DNA of 64,000 bases from Xylona heveae TC161 (taxonomy: Eukaryota > Ascomycota > Xylonomycetes > Xylonales > Xylonaceae): NCBI RefSeq assembly GCF_001619985.1, contig NW_017264195.1, forward strand, positions 372,001 to 436,000, read 5' to 3'. The translations under genes were made by a program, and so were the position numbers. Every line of letters begins with the position of its first letter. Within the stretch, counting starts at the first letter, position 1. The notes beneath the pieces are model-generated. The model was not told where the DNA came from, did no database searches, and was given only the letters and a program-made list of their open reading frames with translations. Below, one piece after another: positions 1-10,699 of this stretch.

Positions 1-605
1 TACGGATGAGAAAGATGCACATTGGACGGGTAAAAGCGAAATAATGGGGTATGCGGTCTGGAAGCGGCACGGTCAAACCGAGACTGCTAAGGCATGGCAG
101 AGGGATACACTTGGAATGAGTAAGCTTGTTCTCTATTGTCATATAACCTGTTCACTAATGTATATTTACAGAGCTTGAGCGCATGCTCTTGAAAGCAGAG
201 GACACCTTTGCATGGGCAATAGGGTCCGATCGCTCAGTGTCATGGGAAAACGTAAAAATTATGAACGATACTAGAGGCTATACTTTCTTCGATAACCTTC
301 ACGAGCGTTGGCATCTTTCGATGCTGGCTGTTGGTGCCCAGTATCAACGACTCGGCGTAGGTTCTAAGCTGATTGACTGGGGTTTCGATATTGCGCAGAG
401 GGAGCGCGTTCCGGTGACCCTCGTGGGGAGCCCCCTAGGTACGAGTCTGTACCGGAAGAAAGGTTTCAAAACTTGCGGTCTTAGGGAAACGACAAAGGAC
501 ATCGTCGGTACTATTATGCTATGGGAACCATCCGGGATGGATGGCATGTTTTTCAAGGTCCAGGAAGATGGGACAGTGGTCATCAAAGATCCACCTTCTG
601 CATGA
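1..605 (+). CDS. GNAT-family N-acetyltransferase, 3' part (5' end outside window)
   Basis: Two exons are visible: 1-119 (codons start at base 2) and 172-605, split by a 52-nt intron (120-171) that starts GTAAGC and has a CTAAT branch-like box near 154. The phase joins cleanly across it. The C-terminal exon carries the acetyl-CoA binding motif A of GNAT enzymes, QYQRLGVGSKL (Q/R-x-x-G-x-G/A type), preceded by the beta-strand LSMLAVG and followed by the typical SPLGTSLYRKKGF segment. GNAT enzymes transfer acetyl from acetyl-CoA to amines; the substrate cannot be read from sequence, and many fungal members of this single-domain type are uncharacterised. The N-terminus lies left of the window, so total length is unknown. 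Family assignment is solid; specific role is unknown. Confidence 0.85.
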
Positions 606-1081
606 GGGGCCATCCCTGTGTATAGCAAAAAAATACGGCCTGAATTCATGCATCTACTCATATAAGTCTCTTTGAAGAATTTATTAAGCTTGTATCTAAT
701 TTCTCCTTTTTGCAACATGGGAAATGTTCACCAAAGCAAGTTCTAAGTTTAGATCGTTATCTTATCTTAACAATCCATGCTCTAGAACGGGTCATGTCGA
801 CTTAAATTTCAACCGCAGGATCTGCATCCCCTGATCCATTGATGTGCTAGGAAATAATACTGGGATTCAATGCTCCATAGCGGCTATCCCACGGTCCAGT
901 CTCTTGTTTAGAGGGAAAATAAATGCGCATATTTCTGCCTCTGCAGAGACTCATTAGACCCTGGATTTTGAACCACGGCGGCAAGTACCGTTGGTCCACT
1001 ATCGGCCGCGAAATATTTACCGTTCAAGCAATCATTTCGACGGAACGCCAGAATCAGGATTTTCTGTCAATTCCGGACATT
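606..1081. other. Intergenic, GNAT 3' end to PUS7 start
   Basis: The interval is AT-leaning and holds the GNAT terminator and the PUS7 promoter. An open frame in phase with PUS7 extends back to 923, but its first residues look non-conserved, so I treat it as 5' leader. No other signal seen. Confidence 0.5.
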
Positions 1082-3422
1082 ATGGAGGAATCACCGCGTA
1101 AGCGCCAAAGGCTGGCCAGTCCATCCGAAGCTGAGCTGTCGCAAAGCTCAATTACTCCGAACGAGCAGCCTGCGCCCGTGGCAGTCGAAGCTAGCCTCGC
1201 CCGGCCAAAGGCTGGCAGCGATGAGGAACCGAGACTGGAAAGCGACGTGGGCATCACAGAGTTTATAAGTCCTGATGTATCTGGATTCAGCGGAATACTA
1301 AAGACAAGGTTTGTAATACAGAGTTCGAATTCAATAAGAATATTCTTTTAACTCTTCTAGATACACGGACTTCCTTGTAAACGAAATTCTTCCGTCGGGT
1401 CAGGTTTTGCACCTAGAATCTGTCAAAGTGCCTCAACTCGAACAAGGTCCTATTGAAAAGGCAGAGATCGGGCAAACAGCTTCTGATCCTACAAATGGAA
1501 ATGGTGGGGAAACAACCACTGCCAATTCTGCGAACGAAGATAAATCACAGGACGAGAAAGCGACCGAAGAATTCAAAGTTAGTTCCTATCAGGTATATTC
1601 TTGGCCGCTTGGCCTTAAGTTAACACAGGCTCAGGTTACCCCAGAAGACCATGCATCGTTGGTCTCAATCTTCGGCCCAGAAGTCGTTGCTTCTATAATT
1701 GAGCTGCACGAGAAAATACTGCAAACCCCAAATGCCAAACCCAAGTCCTTCGACAAGATCACGTCAGAAACGATCACAGATCGAGATCTTCGGACGCAGA
1801 TGCATCAATTAATGAGGCGTGTTTTCTGCTCCAGATTGGAGACTTCAACTGGGAGTGACGGCTTAGTGACAATAAGTGCATCTCCTCCGCAAGGCAAAGG
1901 TAGAACACGAGGGGGCCAGAGCAAAGGGCGGGCTCGGCCTAGGGGAAAGCTAGGTTGGCAAGAGCTTGGAGGAGAATACCTTCATTTCACTCTCTATAAA
2001 GAGAACAAAGACACTATGGAAGTAATCTCCTATCTCGCGCGTATGTTGAAGAACAAGCCAAAGGATTTTCAGTTTGCTGGAACCAAAGATCGACGGGCGG
2101 TTACTGTACAACGAGTTAGTGTTTACCGTGTTTTCGCGGACCGTCTAGCAAATCTTAACAAAACACTCCGCGGAGCTGTGATCGGCGGATTTGACTATAG
2201 GCAAAGTGGCCTGGAATTGGGCGAGCTCGACGGCAATGAGTTCGCCATCACACTACGAGATTGTCGTTTCCCTGGTGAGGAGAGTCTCAGCGCTCCCGAG
2301 AAGATTGAGCTTGGATCAAGGACCGTGTCTGCAGCACTTGCGAAGCTCAGGGAAGACGGGTTCATCAACTATTATGGTTTGCAGAGATTTGGCACATTTT
2401 CTACCCGGACAGACACGATAGGTACTTTGATGCTCAAGGGTGATCTCAAAGGAGCCATCGATGCCCTTTTGGAATACAGTCCCGAAGCTCTTGCAGCTGC
2501 AAAGGATCCACTTTCTTCTCTGAATGGCTCAACGCTCATTTCCTCCGACGATAAAGCTCGCGCGCAAGCCATTGATTCGTTTAGAACGACCGGAGCGAGC
2601 AGCCCGGCACTGGATATGCTCCCGAGAAAATTTTCTGCTGAAGGAAGCCTCATCCGGCATCTGGGCCATCCTGAACGCGGCACCGATTACCAGGGTGCTT
2701 TGCAGGCGATCCCAAGAAATTTGCGTCTAATGTACGTACATGCGTATCAGTCGTATATTTGGAACACGATCGCCGGTGAGCGATGGAAGAGATGGGGCAA
2801 GAAAGTAGTCGAGGGCGATCTGGTACTTGTCCATGAACACAAAGACAAAGAAATAAAGGAGGACGTACCGGAAGTCGATGAGGATGGCGAGCCCATTGTT
2901 CTTCCTGCCGTAGAAGACAGTGCTGCAGGAAACTACATACGCGCTCGTGCACTAACAGCGGAAGAAGCCGCGAGTGGCGCGTACACAATCTTTGACATCG
3001 TTTTGCCGCTTCCAGGCTACGACATCCTCTACCCGGCCAATCCATTGGGCGCTTTCTACAAGGAATTGATGGGAAGTGAACAAGGCGGCGGTCTTGATCC
3101 TCACGACATGCGTCGGAAATGGAAGGACATCAGCTTGAGTGGCAGCTACAGAAAGGTTGTCGCGCGTGTTGGCGCTCAATATTCTCATGAAGTCAAGGGC
3201 TACGTTCAGGATGACGAGCAACTCGTACAGACAGATCTTGAGATTCTGAAGGGCAAGCCTAGAGGGAGTACACCAGAACGTTCCAGCGAAGCTTCGCTGA
3301 AGATTGCTGCTGTCCTCAAGTTCCAACTCGGCTCTTCTCAGTATGCCACAATGGCTCTCCGTGAGTTGATGAAGGATGGCGGTCTTAAGGCATACAAGCC
3401 GGACTTTGGCGGCGGTAGGTAA
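1082..3422 (+). CDS. PUS7: tRNA/mRNA pseudouridine synthase Pus7 (TruD family)
   Basis: Exons 1082-1308 and 1361-3422 (52-nt intron) give about 762 residues. The intron junction rebuilds the TruD signature KTRYTDFLVNEILPSG, which supports both splice sites. Catalytic motif FAGTKDRRAVTVQ holds the nucleophilic Asp (about residue 319). Further conserved blocks are NYYGLQRFGT and the late LPGYDILYP segment. Pus7 isomerises U to pseudouridine in tRNA (position 13, and position 35 of tRNA-Tyr), U2 snRNA and mRNAs, mainly in the nucleus; this comes from the yeast family member. The N-terminal about 75 residues and the segment around residues 110-150 are polar and low complexity, and an RGRARPRG stretch sits before the catalytic core. 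I chose ATG 1082 (MEESPRKRQRL, a likely nuclear targeting stretch); an in-frame extension to 923 is possible but unsupported. The protein is somewhat longer than yeast Pus7 (676 residues). Confidence 0.95.
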
Positions 3423-4543
3423 GTTCCAAAGGACGAGAGGTTGGTAAGCATTGTTAGTACATCAAAAGTATGGGATTGTTCGAATAAATGGAGTTTGAAT
3501 CTTGTTTAGATCCTTCTGTTGTTTGCATATCGGTGAAATGCTTGCGATTATGCAATCCATGCTTGTGTCGTTTGACTGCTATTTACTGTGATCCGTTTGT
3601 GATGTTGGTTTGCTGCCACGTTCTTGCCAGAGATATTTCAAAAGCCTTGTGAGGGTTTTAAAGCGGCGATCTGGACCAAGACCGCTCCCCAAGCGCCTGA
3701 CTTGCCTATGAAAAATCCTTGAACAAGGTTTTCACTCCGTTTCCGCGCAGAAATAGCGGGATTCGAACCGGCATGGATTGGAAGACCTATATGCCGCGAC
3801 TGTGATGAATTGTGCGATATAGAGTTCTTGGATCCAACCCGTGAAATGGGTTGAGTTACGGCGATATATATAGCTTCAGCCAATCGGAAAGGGAAAGGTA
3901 CCTATTGTCCCGCTTGGAAAGAGGTAGCGCATTCACTTGAGTCCCGGAGGGACCATTCCAAGCGCCAGGCCCTCAAGAAAATGGCCTTGTTGGCTTGGGA
4001 ACGGGGACATGCAGCTTGTATAACACAGATATTGTTTGATGAACTCTCATTCTACCCAAGACATGCTAATAATGGGGCTATGACAGACAATTACGGAAGC
4101 AAGGTCATATATTATAGGATATGATTCATTATGAACGAGAACTTGCAATTGATACGCACCTGGATGGAACGTCTCTGCAGCTGAAACGCTCTATCAGCAG
4201 ACTTTTGCGTTTATGGTAGTGGAGTTTCAGTGAATCTGTTAGCGTGACACCTCTCATAACAGCCCTTCCCAACTCATCTTGATCAAACCTGCCACTCAGA
4301 AACTTTCTCCAGGGAAAACATACACCTCCACCATCTTCAACTCTACGTCTCAATCTTCCAGCGAACCTTCTCCTCGTTCAAAACGCTGCATTAGCACTCA
4401 ATCTCTATTCAATTTTCGAATTCAAAATCAACGGCTAGGATATTATTACGCATAAAGCGTTCAGGTACTGCGCTCTCGATCCAAAGTTTCCCTTCATTAA
4501 TGGGCTTTCTCTCACCTTGACATCTATATACTAGGTTAACGCA
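3423..4543. other. Intergenic between PUS7 and the AA11 gene; contains a structured segment
   Basis: No protein gene is seen. The minus strand has a perfect pol III B-box-like string (GGTTCGAATCC, about 3768-3778), but no matching acceptor stem or A box. At 3911-3964 there is a 9-nt inverted repeat (CGCTTGGAA ... TTCCAAGCG) enclosing a 5-bp hairpin (GTCCC-GGA-GGGAC, 3941-3953). A short palindrome CCTTGAACAAGG lies near 3718. The rest is ordinary AT-leaning spacer and the promoter of the next gene. Confidence 0.4.
3911..3964. repeat. Inverted repeat with an inner hairpin
   Basis: Nine-base arms CGCTTGGAA (3911-3919) and TTCCAAGCG (3956-3964) are perfect complements. Between them GTCCC/GGGAC (3941-3953) forms a second 5-bp stem with a GGA loop. 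If transcribed, this would fold as a stem with an internal hairpin. No known RNA family is recognised. Confidence 0.45.
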
Positions 4544-5251
4544 ATGCATTGCATCTTATTCTTGCTCTATTTGTTCGTCACTGCCGTGATCGGGCATATG
4601 CAGCTCTTTTATCCTCCGCCGTTCAACGCAAGCAACAATCCGCACCTGCAGGGATCAGCCGATGAGTTTCTCCAGTTCCCGTACAACTGCTGCGGACGTC
4701 AGACTCCATTCCCCTGCCGTGGATATCTTGACCTGCTTGGCACTGATGCGGGTGCTCCTGTTGCTACCTGGTCTGCCGGCAGCAACCAGAGCTGGAGCAT
4801 GACAGGTATCGGCAACCACTGGGGTGGATCGTGCCAGGTAGGCTTCTCCATCGACAACGGGGAGACTTTCCAGGTAGCTGCATCCTATCCTGGCAACTGC
4901 CCGCATCGGCTCAACGGCGATGGTCCTACTGGACAAGAGTTCAACTTTACTGTCCCCGCCGACATCCCCAGTGGAGAGGCTATTTTTGCTTGGACTTGGA
5001 TCAACCGTGAGCAGGAGTTCAATATGAACTGTGCAGCAATCAATATCACTGGCCCTGACTCCTCATCCGCGGCATTTTCTGTCCCGTATTCTCAGCGACC
5101 TGGCCTTCTCATCGCAGATACCGGAAACGGATGTTGGTCTCCCAAGACAACCGCTGAAGTTCTCTATCCGAACCCTGGTCCTGATGTAATTGAAGGGGAT
5201 AATGTCTATACTCTGGAGAAGCCTTATCCTCCGGAGGCTTGCGGATATTAA
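4544..5251 (+). CDS. Secreted AA11-type lytic polysaccharide monooxygenase
   Basis: Intronless, 235 residues. Residues 1-17 are a signal peptide (MHCILFLLYLFVTAVIG), after which the mature chain begins with His18, the N-terminal copper ligand required in LPMOs (HMQLFYPPPF). The second histidine ligand is His92 in GNHWGGSCQ, matching the AA11 pattern HxGGSCQ. The late block AWTWINREQEFNMNCA corresponds to the AA11 W-x-W ... NRE ... MNCA signature. Many cysteines suggest disulfides (CCGRQTPFPC, SCQ, GNCP, MNCA, GCW). AA11 enzymes oxidatively cleave chitin using copper and a reductant/peroxide, so this protein probably acts outside the cell in chitin degradation or wall remodelling. There is no C-terminal binding module or Ser-rich extension, which many AA11 proteins carry. 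Neighbours are unrelated housekeeping genes. Confidence 0.88.
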   Translation: MHCILFLLYLFVTAVIGHMQLFYPPPFNASNNPHLQGSADEFLQFPYNCCGRQTPFPCRGYLDLLGTDAGAPVATWSAGSNQSWSMTGIGNHWGGSCQVGFSIDNGETFQVAASYPGNCPHRLNGDGPTGQEFNFTVPADIPSGEAIFAWTWINREQEFNMNCAAINITGPDSSSAAFSVPYSQRPGLLIADTGNGCWSPKTTAEVLYPNPGPDVIEGDNVYTLEKPYPPEACGY

Positions 5252-6525
5252 TAGATGCCAATATCCAATAGTAGTATGGCAACCCACTGCCTTTTTGCGT
5301 TGGTGAGGGGGCACACTTACGCCGTCATTTTCTAAATTCTTCAAGTAGCGAACGGTAGCATTTTTTTACGTAGCCGAACAATACGAAATGAAGAACTCAA
5401 AGAGAAATATTGTACCAAACTTGGCTTTTGTTGTCTTGTAATTCTCAGAAACTGCTCTGACGGCGTCAGCGGTGCACCTATAGTGGGGTCGTCTCATGTC
5501 GTCAAAGAGTTAAGCAATTGTAAACTAGCTTAGGGTACCCGCTTGGCTCGGCGATCCCTCGCGACCAGCGCTCGTCGCTAGAACATTAGCTTGGGCTCGG
5601 GCTGGAGCCTAAGCGTTAGTTATGCTCCACTAACTCCGATGTTTGAGTATACAGGAAACAAAGACCGTGTAAATAAAAGAAGACCCCAGATGAAATTCTT
5701 CGATCGTACGGGTGAAATGCGTATGAATATGGGCAGACTCTACGCAAGGGACGCTGCATCCCCGCAGTCATACCGGTGGGGTTCCACGTGTGATAAGCGA
5801 CAAAGTGGAGTGGCTCTTCAACGTCACAGCATTTCAATTTGATACTGGCCTGCTCTGGCATCCCAAAACACAAGCCTACAAATATTAAAAATATCAAAAG
5901 CCCCATGTTGCTTCAAAGGAAACCCAAAAATATGTCGTCATTTCTTTCAAATGGACTCCGCCAGTATAATAGGGTTTGTAACCTGATCGTTGGTGGCTGA
6001 GCATTCATTTCAGCCAATTAGAGAGGTCACTAGCCACTCCGCCTCCCCAGACCATATAGGATTCTATTTCCAGGGATCCGTAAGATAGAAGCACGTGGGC
6101 CCCAGGCAGCGCAGGCAGCCATATATAACTAATTCACAAAAAGCTGACAATACACGACATTTCACAACCATTGATTTTTCGACCATTGAGTCATTCGTCA
6201 AAGCCGTCAGCCTCGCCAGAATTTCTTCCGTTCAACTCTGCATAAGTCATATGGTGTGGTCCAGTCAATTTTCGAAATGTGAGACTTGGCTAATGCATCA
6301 TTTGTGCTTGTCAGCATCAACTGCAGCCAGACAGGCAAGGCTTGAAATTGCGGCTTAACTTATTTTCTCCGGAAACACTGGCAGGTTGGACTTCTATCCT
6401 ATAGACCCTATCCAATGCTCTGCTCACACACACGCAAATGGTAGACACTTGCGTGGTGTCATCTAGTGCATTTTTGGCGTAAGCTGACGAGACATTATCA
6501 CGACGAATTACCGTTGTGCTCGAAC
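5252..6525. other. Intergenic
   Basis: About 1.27 kb without a gene I can support. Short open frames here lack conserved character. It carries the AA11 3' end and the promoter/leader of the next gene; the leader frame open from 6466 is in phase with that gene. Confidence 0.5.
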
Positions 6526-7998
6526 ATGGCCCTGTCTGGGGCTGGTCTCCGCGGCTTATCGTTGAATACTTCGCCGGCACATGGTTCCGCCGAGAGCGTT
6601 ACTGGATGGAGAGCATCTCGATCAGAGTCATGCCTTTCAACTGGTTCAGCAAGGAGCGTTTACACTAACACGCTTCATCTGGCCTGCCGGAAATGCAATC
6701 ACTGGCACAACAAGACGCTCGTGGCCATTCCACGCAAAATCGGTTTCCAAGTCAGGGTCAAGTGCGAGAATTGCTCATATACCTTGTTCGCACTCGGCGG
6801 TAATTCGACTCAGTCCACGTTTGCCTCAGCGCTTACGGTTCAGAGGAACTCGAGTCAGTGGAGTGTGCCTCCTTTGGACCCTAATGAGGCCGGGCCGTCA
6901 ACTTCCACGCCTCCGCATCCCGTGCTTCATTCGAATCCTTTTCCCGATAATTTAAGTCATATCACCGAGAAATCCCCCGGGCCCGCTTCTGTTGCCGAGC
7001 ATGAATCAGAGACAGCAGATGTAGAGCATCCATCGCCATCTCAGACTCGGGAATCTTTCGATGGGGGAGTGATAGATCATATACTCCCAACGCCGTCGAA
7101 TGGGAAGAAAACCTTACTGTTGGGGAGAAAAGAAAAAGTTCGCATGAGAATTCGAGCAGGCCTGGAGCCTTTGCGAAGATCTTTAGGCCGACTAGCTCGG
7201 AAATTGAGGACAGTCAAATTTGACGGCCGGCTGTCCACTGCAAAACGGCGTGATAAAGTGCTTGACGCGGTCGATCTGAGCGCCGAAGAGAACGACATCA
7301 GCACTTCAGCAAACGAAATGGACGAGATAACAGCTACCCAGCTAAATTTAGAAAATTTCGAGACATTACTTCTTCCGCAGCTTACACGCTCGAGGAGCTC
7401 ACTTTCATCAAGCATCAGTGACAGCGAGCTACCGACAATTGTGCCAGAGCAGCCTGACAGGGAGGTTGTCATCCGCGACGTGAACACCAATGAAGACCTG
7501 ATCGCAGCTAGCCGCGAGGCGACAGGAGAAGCTCCCGGTCAAGGCTTTTCGCGGAACTCTCTACCCTCGTATGACAAAATCCCGGATATCAAATATGCAC
7601 GGATCAAGCAAAAGAGGATCATCAAGACTCGCCAACATGACGCTCGTATGAGGCGAATGTTTGCGGGAATCGGTTGTCAGTGCGATGATGGTTGTTCCTG
7701 CATAGTCTCTGCTCGGTCGATGAATATCCTTGAGGGAAGCACTTCAAGCATAGGATCAACTAGTGTGATAATAAGCAGTGGAGTCGGCGTTGCCGCGCGC
7801 AATACTCTTGCTCTTGTTCCGTCCGATTTTCTCGGGATTGGCCAACACTTCTACGCCAGTCCAAATGCGCGGAGCTACGGGAGCAGGGATAGCCAATTGT
7901 CAACCTGCGCATCGGAGATTAGCATCCGCTCGGCTCCTGAATATTCGGCAGGGCTTCAAGAGCTGAGCCCGCTGCAGGGATGGCGTATCTCAGCCTAG
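6526..7998 (+). CDS. Conserved-looking fungal protein with paired-cysteine (zinc-ribbon-like) motif, function unknown
   Basis: Intronless, 490 residues from ATG 6526 (MALSGAGLRG); the frame is open back to 6466, so a 20-residue longer start is possible. Residues about 50-90 read LHLACRKCNHWHNKTL ... VRVKCENCSYTLF. This is two C-x2-C pairs (Cys54/57, Cys80/83) spaced like a small zinc ribbon. The segment after it is Ser/Pro-rich. The middle is basic (RKEKVRMRIRAGLEPLRRSLGRLARKLR), and a second Cys cluster (GCQCDDGCSC) falls near residue 390. No signal peptide or membrane segment is visible. I recognise the layout as one seen in uncharacterised ascomycete proteins but cannot name a function. 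Zinc binding is inference from cysteine spacing only. Confidence 0.75.
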   Translation: MALSGAGLRGLSLNTSPAHGSAESVTGWRASRSESCLSTGSARSVYTNTLHLACRKCNHWHNKTLVAIPRKIGFQVRVKCENCSYTLFALGGNSTQSTFASALTVQRNSSQWSVPPLDPNEAGPSTSTPPHPVLHSNPFPDNLSHITEKSPGPASVAEHESETADVEHPSPSQTRESFDGGVIDHILPTPSNGKKTLLLGRKEKVRMRIRAGLEPLRRSLGRLARKLRTVKFDGRLSTAKRRDKVLDAVDLSAEENDISTSANEMDEITATQLNLENFETLLLPQLTRSRSSLSSSISDSELPTIVPEQPDREVVIRDVNTNEDLIAASREATGEAPGQGFSRNSLPSYDKIPDIKYARIKQKRIIKTRQHDARMRRMFAGIGCQCDDGCSCIVSARSMNILEGSTSSIGSTSVIISSGVGVAARNTLALVPSDFLGIGQHFYASPNARSYGSRDSQLSTCASEISIRSAPEYSAGLQELSPLQGWRISA

Positions 7999-9082
7999 TC
8001 TGACCGTCGAAGCACTCTCTGGTATTAATCTGACCTATTCGAACGAAAACTAGTGTGCGTATATATGGGTTCAACAGTGATCACATCTTAATCCCTTCTC
8101 TTGGTCTTCTTTCAATTTCTTTTGAGGTATTTTGAATCATTTTCATTTTTGGAAGGGTTCATTACTTGCTATTTTTCACGAAATCATTCGATTTTACGTT
8201 ATTCTTTTCTCTTCATTCTCAAAAATGTTTGAAATTTACTGCACGAATCGTGGATCTCCTCCAGCGATAGAGATAGACCATGTCAATTTGCTCCTTTGTT
8301 TCAAATTCGAGCGTAATCTTCATATAATGTCAATAATCTAGCCAATTGAATCGTTCATTTGCGTCTTCATATCATTTGGTACTCTAGGTTGACTGTGCTT
8401 GAGGATGTTGTTCCTTGTCGGATAAAGGCGGGTTTGGATGGCTAGAGTGCAACTGCCGAGGTCCAAGAGGCCTTCCCGACTTGTACCGACACCACATTGC
8501 CCTTAGGAGTTTAGCGTTGGTATCCACAGTATCACGGAGTACAGGGTCATAACTTACCTAGTAGTAAACATAGTAACGTCATCAGGCTGAAAGTCAAATT
8601 ATCTGGTCATACTGTTCACCCCAAAACCGTTGAGCCTTTTTTGTTCTTCCTTACCACCATTCTTTCTTCGGCTTGGCGAGGAAATTTGTCGCATCACGTG
8701 CCCTCACCAAATACTTCGTCTTCTGTTACCAAGGAACTGTTAGGTGAAATCCCTCTGAGCAAACAGGAAACACGTCCTCACATCACGCGACTACTGCTAG
8801 CCTCACCTCAATTTCCAATAGTATTATTATATCTGAAAGGTTGATTATCTCTACCTCTGGTCACATCAGCAGTCAGTCAATTGGTGGAAATTGGTGCCTT
8901 CTCTTGAGAGTTTCCAAAGCAGAGAGAAGAAACAAAAGGAGATAAAACTCAACAGGTTGGTCTCTAACGCGCCGCGATACACCAAATTCATTGCCCTCCC
9001 TGAACAGCCCGAGAAGCTCAAGGCTGCTACCCACAGATTGGCATCGTGTCTCACATACTAATACAATATTGTGCAGCCCACC
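7999..9082. other. Intergenic / ELO promoter
   Basis: AT-rich after 8000, with a pyrimidine-rich stretch at about 8090-8230. A CACGGAGTACAG copy of a short motif that recurs elsewhere in the window lies at 8533-8544. A CT/AG-rich leader precedes the elongase start. No gene seen. Confidence 0.5.
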
Positions 9083-10699
9083 ATGTCTGGGCCGTCTGTA
9101 CATCTTACAATACCGCCTGCCTCGCTCTTCAAATTCCCTCCTGCGCCATTGCCAGAGACACTTCCGCCTCCGCAACGCGATTACTCTTTCGCGACTCCCT
9201 TCAACATCAATCCGACTGTCTATAATGGACTGCTCTCGGCCAGTGTTCCTCTCACCTTCGCTACCATTTACGCGACCTCTGTTGTCCTGCTGAATCAGAT
9301 CAATCGGCGCCGCGGTAACCAGCCATGGGAATTCAGCAAGACCCGTCTATTTCACCTTTTCGTAGTAGCACATAACGTGCTCCTCGCTGTATATTCGGCT
9401 TGGACCCTTACAGGAATGCTTGGCGCTTTGAGTCGCTCGTGGCCTGGATTTGATGCTGAGGGCGGACCTGCAGAGGTGGCTGATGCTCTCTGTAAGCTCA
9501 ATGGACCCCGCGGATTTGGTAGTGCGGCAACATACAATTCCACGACTAGTGCATGGGGTGTCACAGATCGGCTGGTGAAACTCGGAACTGGAGGTATCCC
9601 CGATTCGTCAGACGTTGGACGATTGTGGAATGAAGGTCTTTCATTTTACGGCTGGCTCTTCTACTTGTCAAAGTTCTACGAAGTCGTCGATACTGCAATT
9701 ATCCTGGCAAAAGGCAAGCGGAGCTCATCATTGCAGACTTATCATCATGCAGGAGCTATGATGTGCATGTGGGCTGGAATTCGCTACATGGCACCTCCTA
9801 TCTGGTTGTTTGTTGTCGCTAATTCATTTATTCACACACTCATGGTTGGTTCACTTTTAAAATCCATCCTACTGGACAAAGGATAAAAACTGACGAGCAA
9901 CAGTACACTTACTTCACACTCACTGCGCTGCATGTAAAGGTTCCGTGGGTCATCAAGCGCACTCTGACAACAATGCAAATTGCTCAATTCGTCATTGGTG
10001 CCTCATTCGCAGCCACGCATCTGTTCGTATCATATAACGCCCCGGTTTCTGTTCCATATTCCTTTATCGCTGGCGTCTCCTCTGCAGCATCCTCTGCAAC
10101 CTCTGCCGTCGGCTCTGCTGCCACATCTGTCGCGTCAGCCACCGCCACTGCGAACCTGAACAGCTGGTTCAAGAAGCTAGCTCTGCGAGCAGTCGGAGAA
10201 GAAGGCTTGGCAGAAAATGTACGCAACAGCCAAGGGGAGCGCTTCGGTGCCGACGCTGTCAAAGCTCCAGTAAACCACGCCAAGGAAGAAATTAGATACC
10301 GTACCGAATATCCGGTTGTTTCCTGTATCGACACTAGTGGCCAATCATTTGCCATTTGGTTGAACTTGATGTATCTTGCTCCACTGACGTAAGTGTCCAA
10401 TACAGCGCATTGAAACACAGAAATCTTTAGAACAAAACTGACTGTAGCTCTTGGTGGCTAGATGGCTCTTCGTCCGATTCTTCATTCGTTCATACACTGG
10501 CATGACCTCTCGCCGAGGACGTCGGCCCTCGACGATTCATATCATTGAGAAGTCAGGCTTAGACGCCGCTAGAGGCGTACAGCGAGAGCTCGACTCGCTC
10601 CTGAAGGAGGCTGAAACTTCCGTGGCGGAGAAAGTCATAGAAAGGGGTGAAGAAGCCGCAAGCTCGGCGGAGGCGGCTGTGGAAGCAAAGAGGGAGTAA
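9083..10699 (+). CDS. ELO-family very-long-chain fatty acid elongase (3-ketoacyl-CoA synthase)
   Basis: Exons 9083-9844, 9904-10388 and 10462-10699 give 494 residues. Junction 1 rebuilds HTLMYTYFTLTAL and junction 2 rebuilds YLAPLTWLFVRFFIRSY, both ELO-like, so the second acceptor is the AG at 10461 rather than the earlier one at 10447. ELO proteins are multi-pass ER membrane enzymes that condense malonyl-CoA with acyl-CoA. Conserved blocks are KFYEVVDTAIIL and SLQTYHHAGAMMCMW. The latter is the His-box region, but reads Q-x-x-H-H instead of H-x-x-H-H; Q-type boxes are known in some polyunsaturated-type elongases. A low-complexity Ala/Ser stretch (residues about 305-340) sits in a loop and the C-terminus is Glu/Ala-rich. 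Substrate chain length cannot be inferred. Confidence 0.92.

Noticed and set aside
3740-3800. Possible tRNA gene on the minus strand (GGTTCGAATCC B-box)
   Set aside because: The T-stem has a C-C mismatch, the sequence after it (TATTTCT) has no matching 5' acceptor strand at a suitable distance, and no A box was found.
10448-10461. Earlier splice acceptor (AG at 10447) for ELO exon 3
   Set aside because: It shifts the frame away from the conserved WLFVRFFIRSY segment, while the AG at 10461 restores it.
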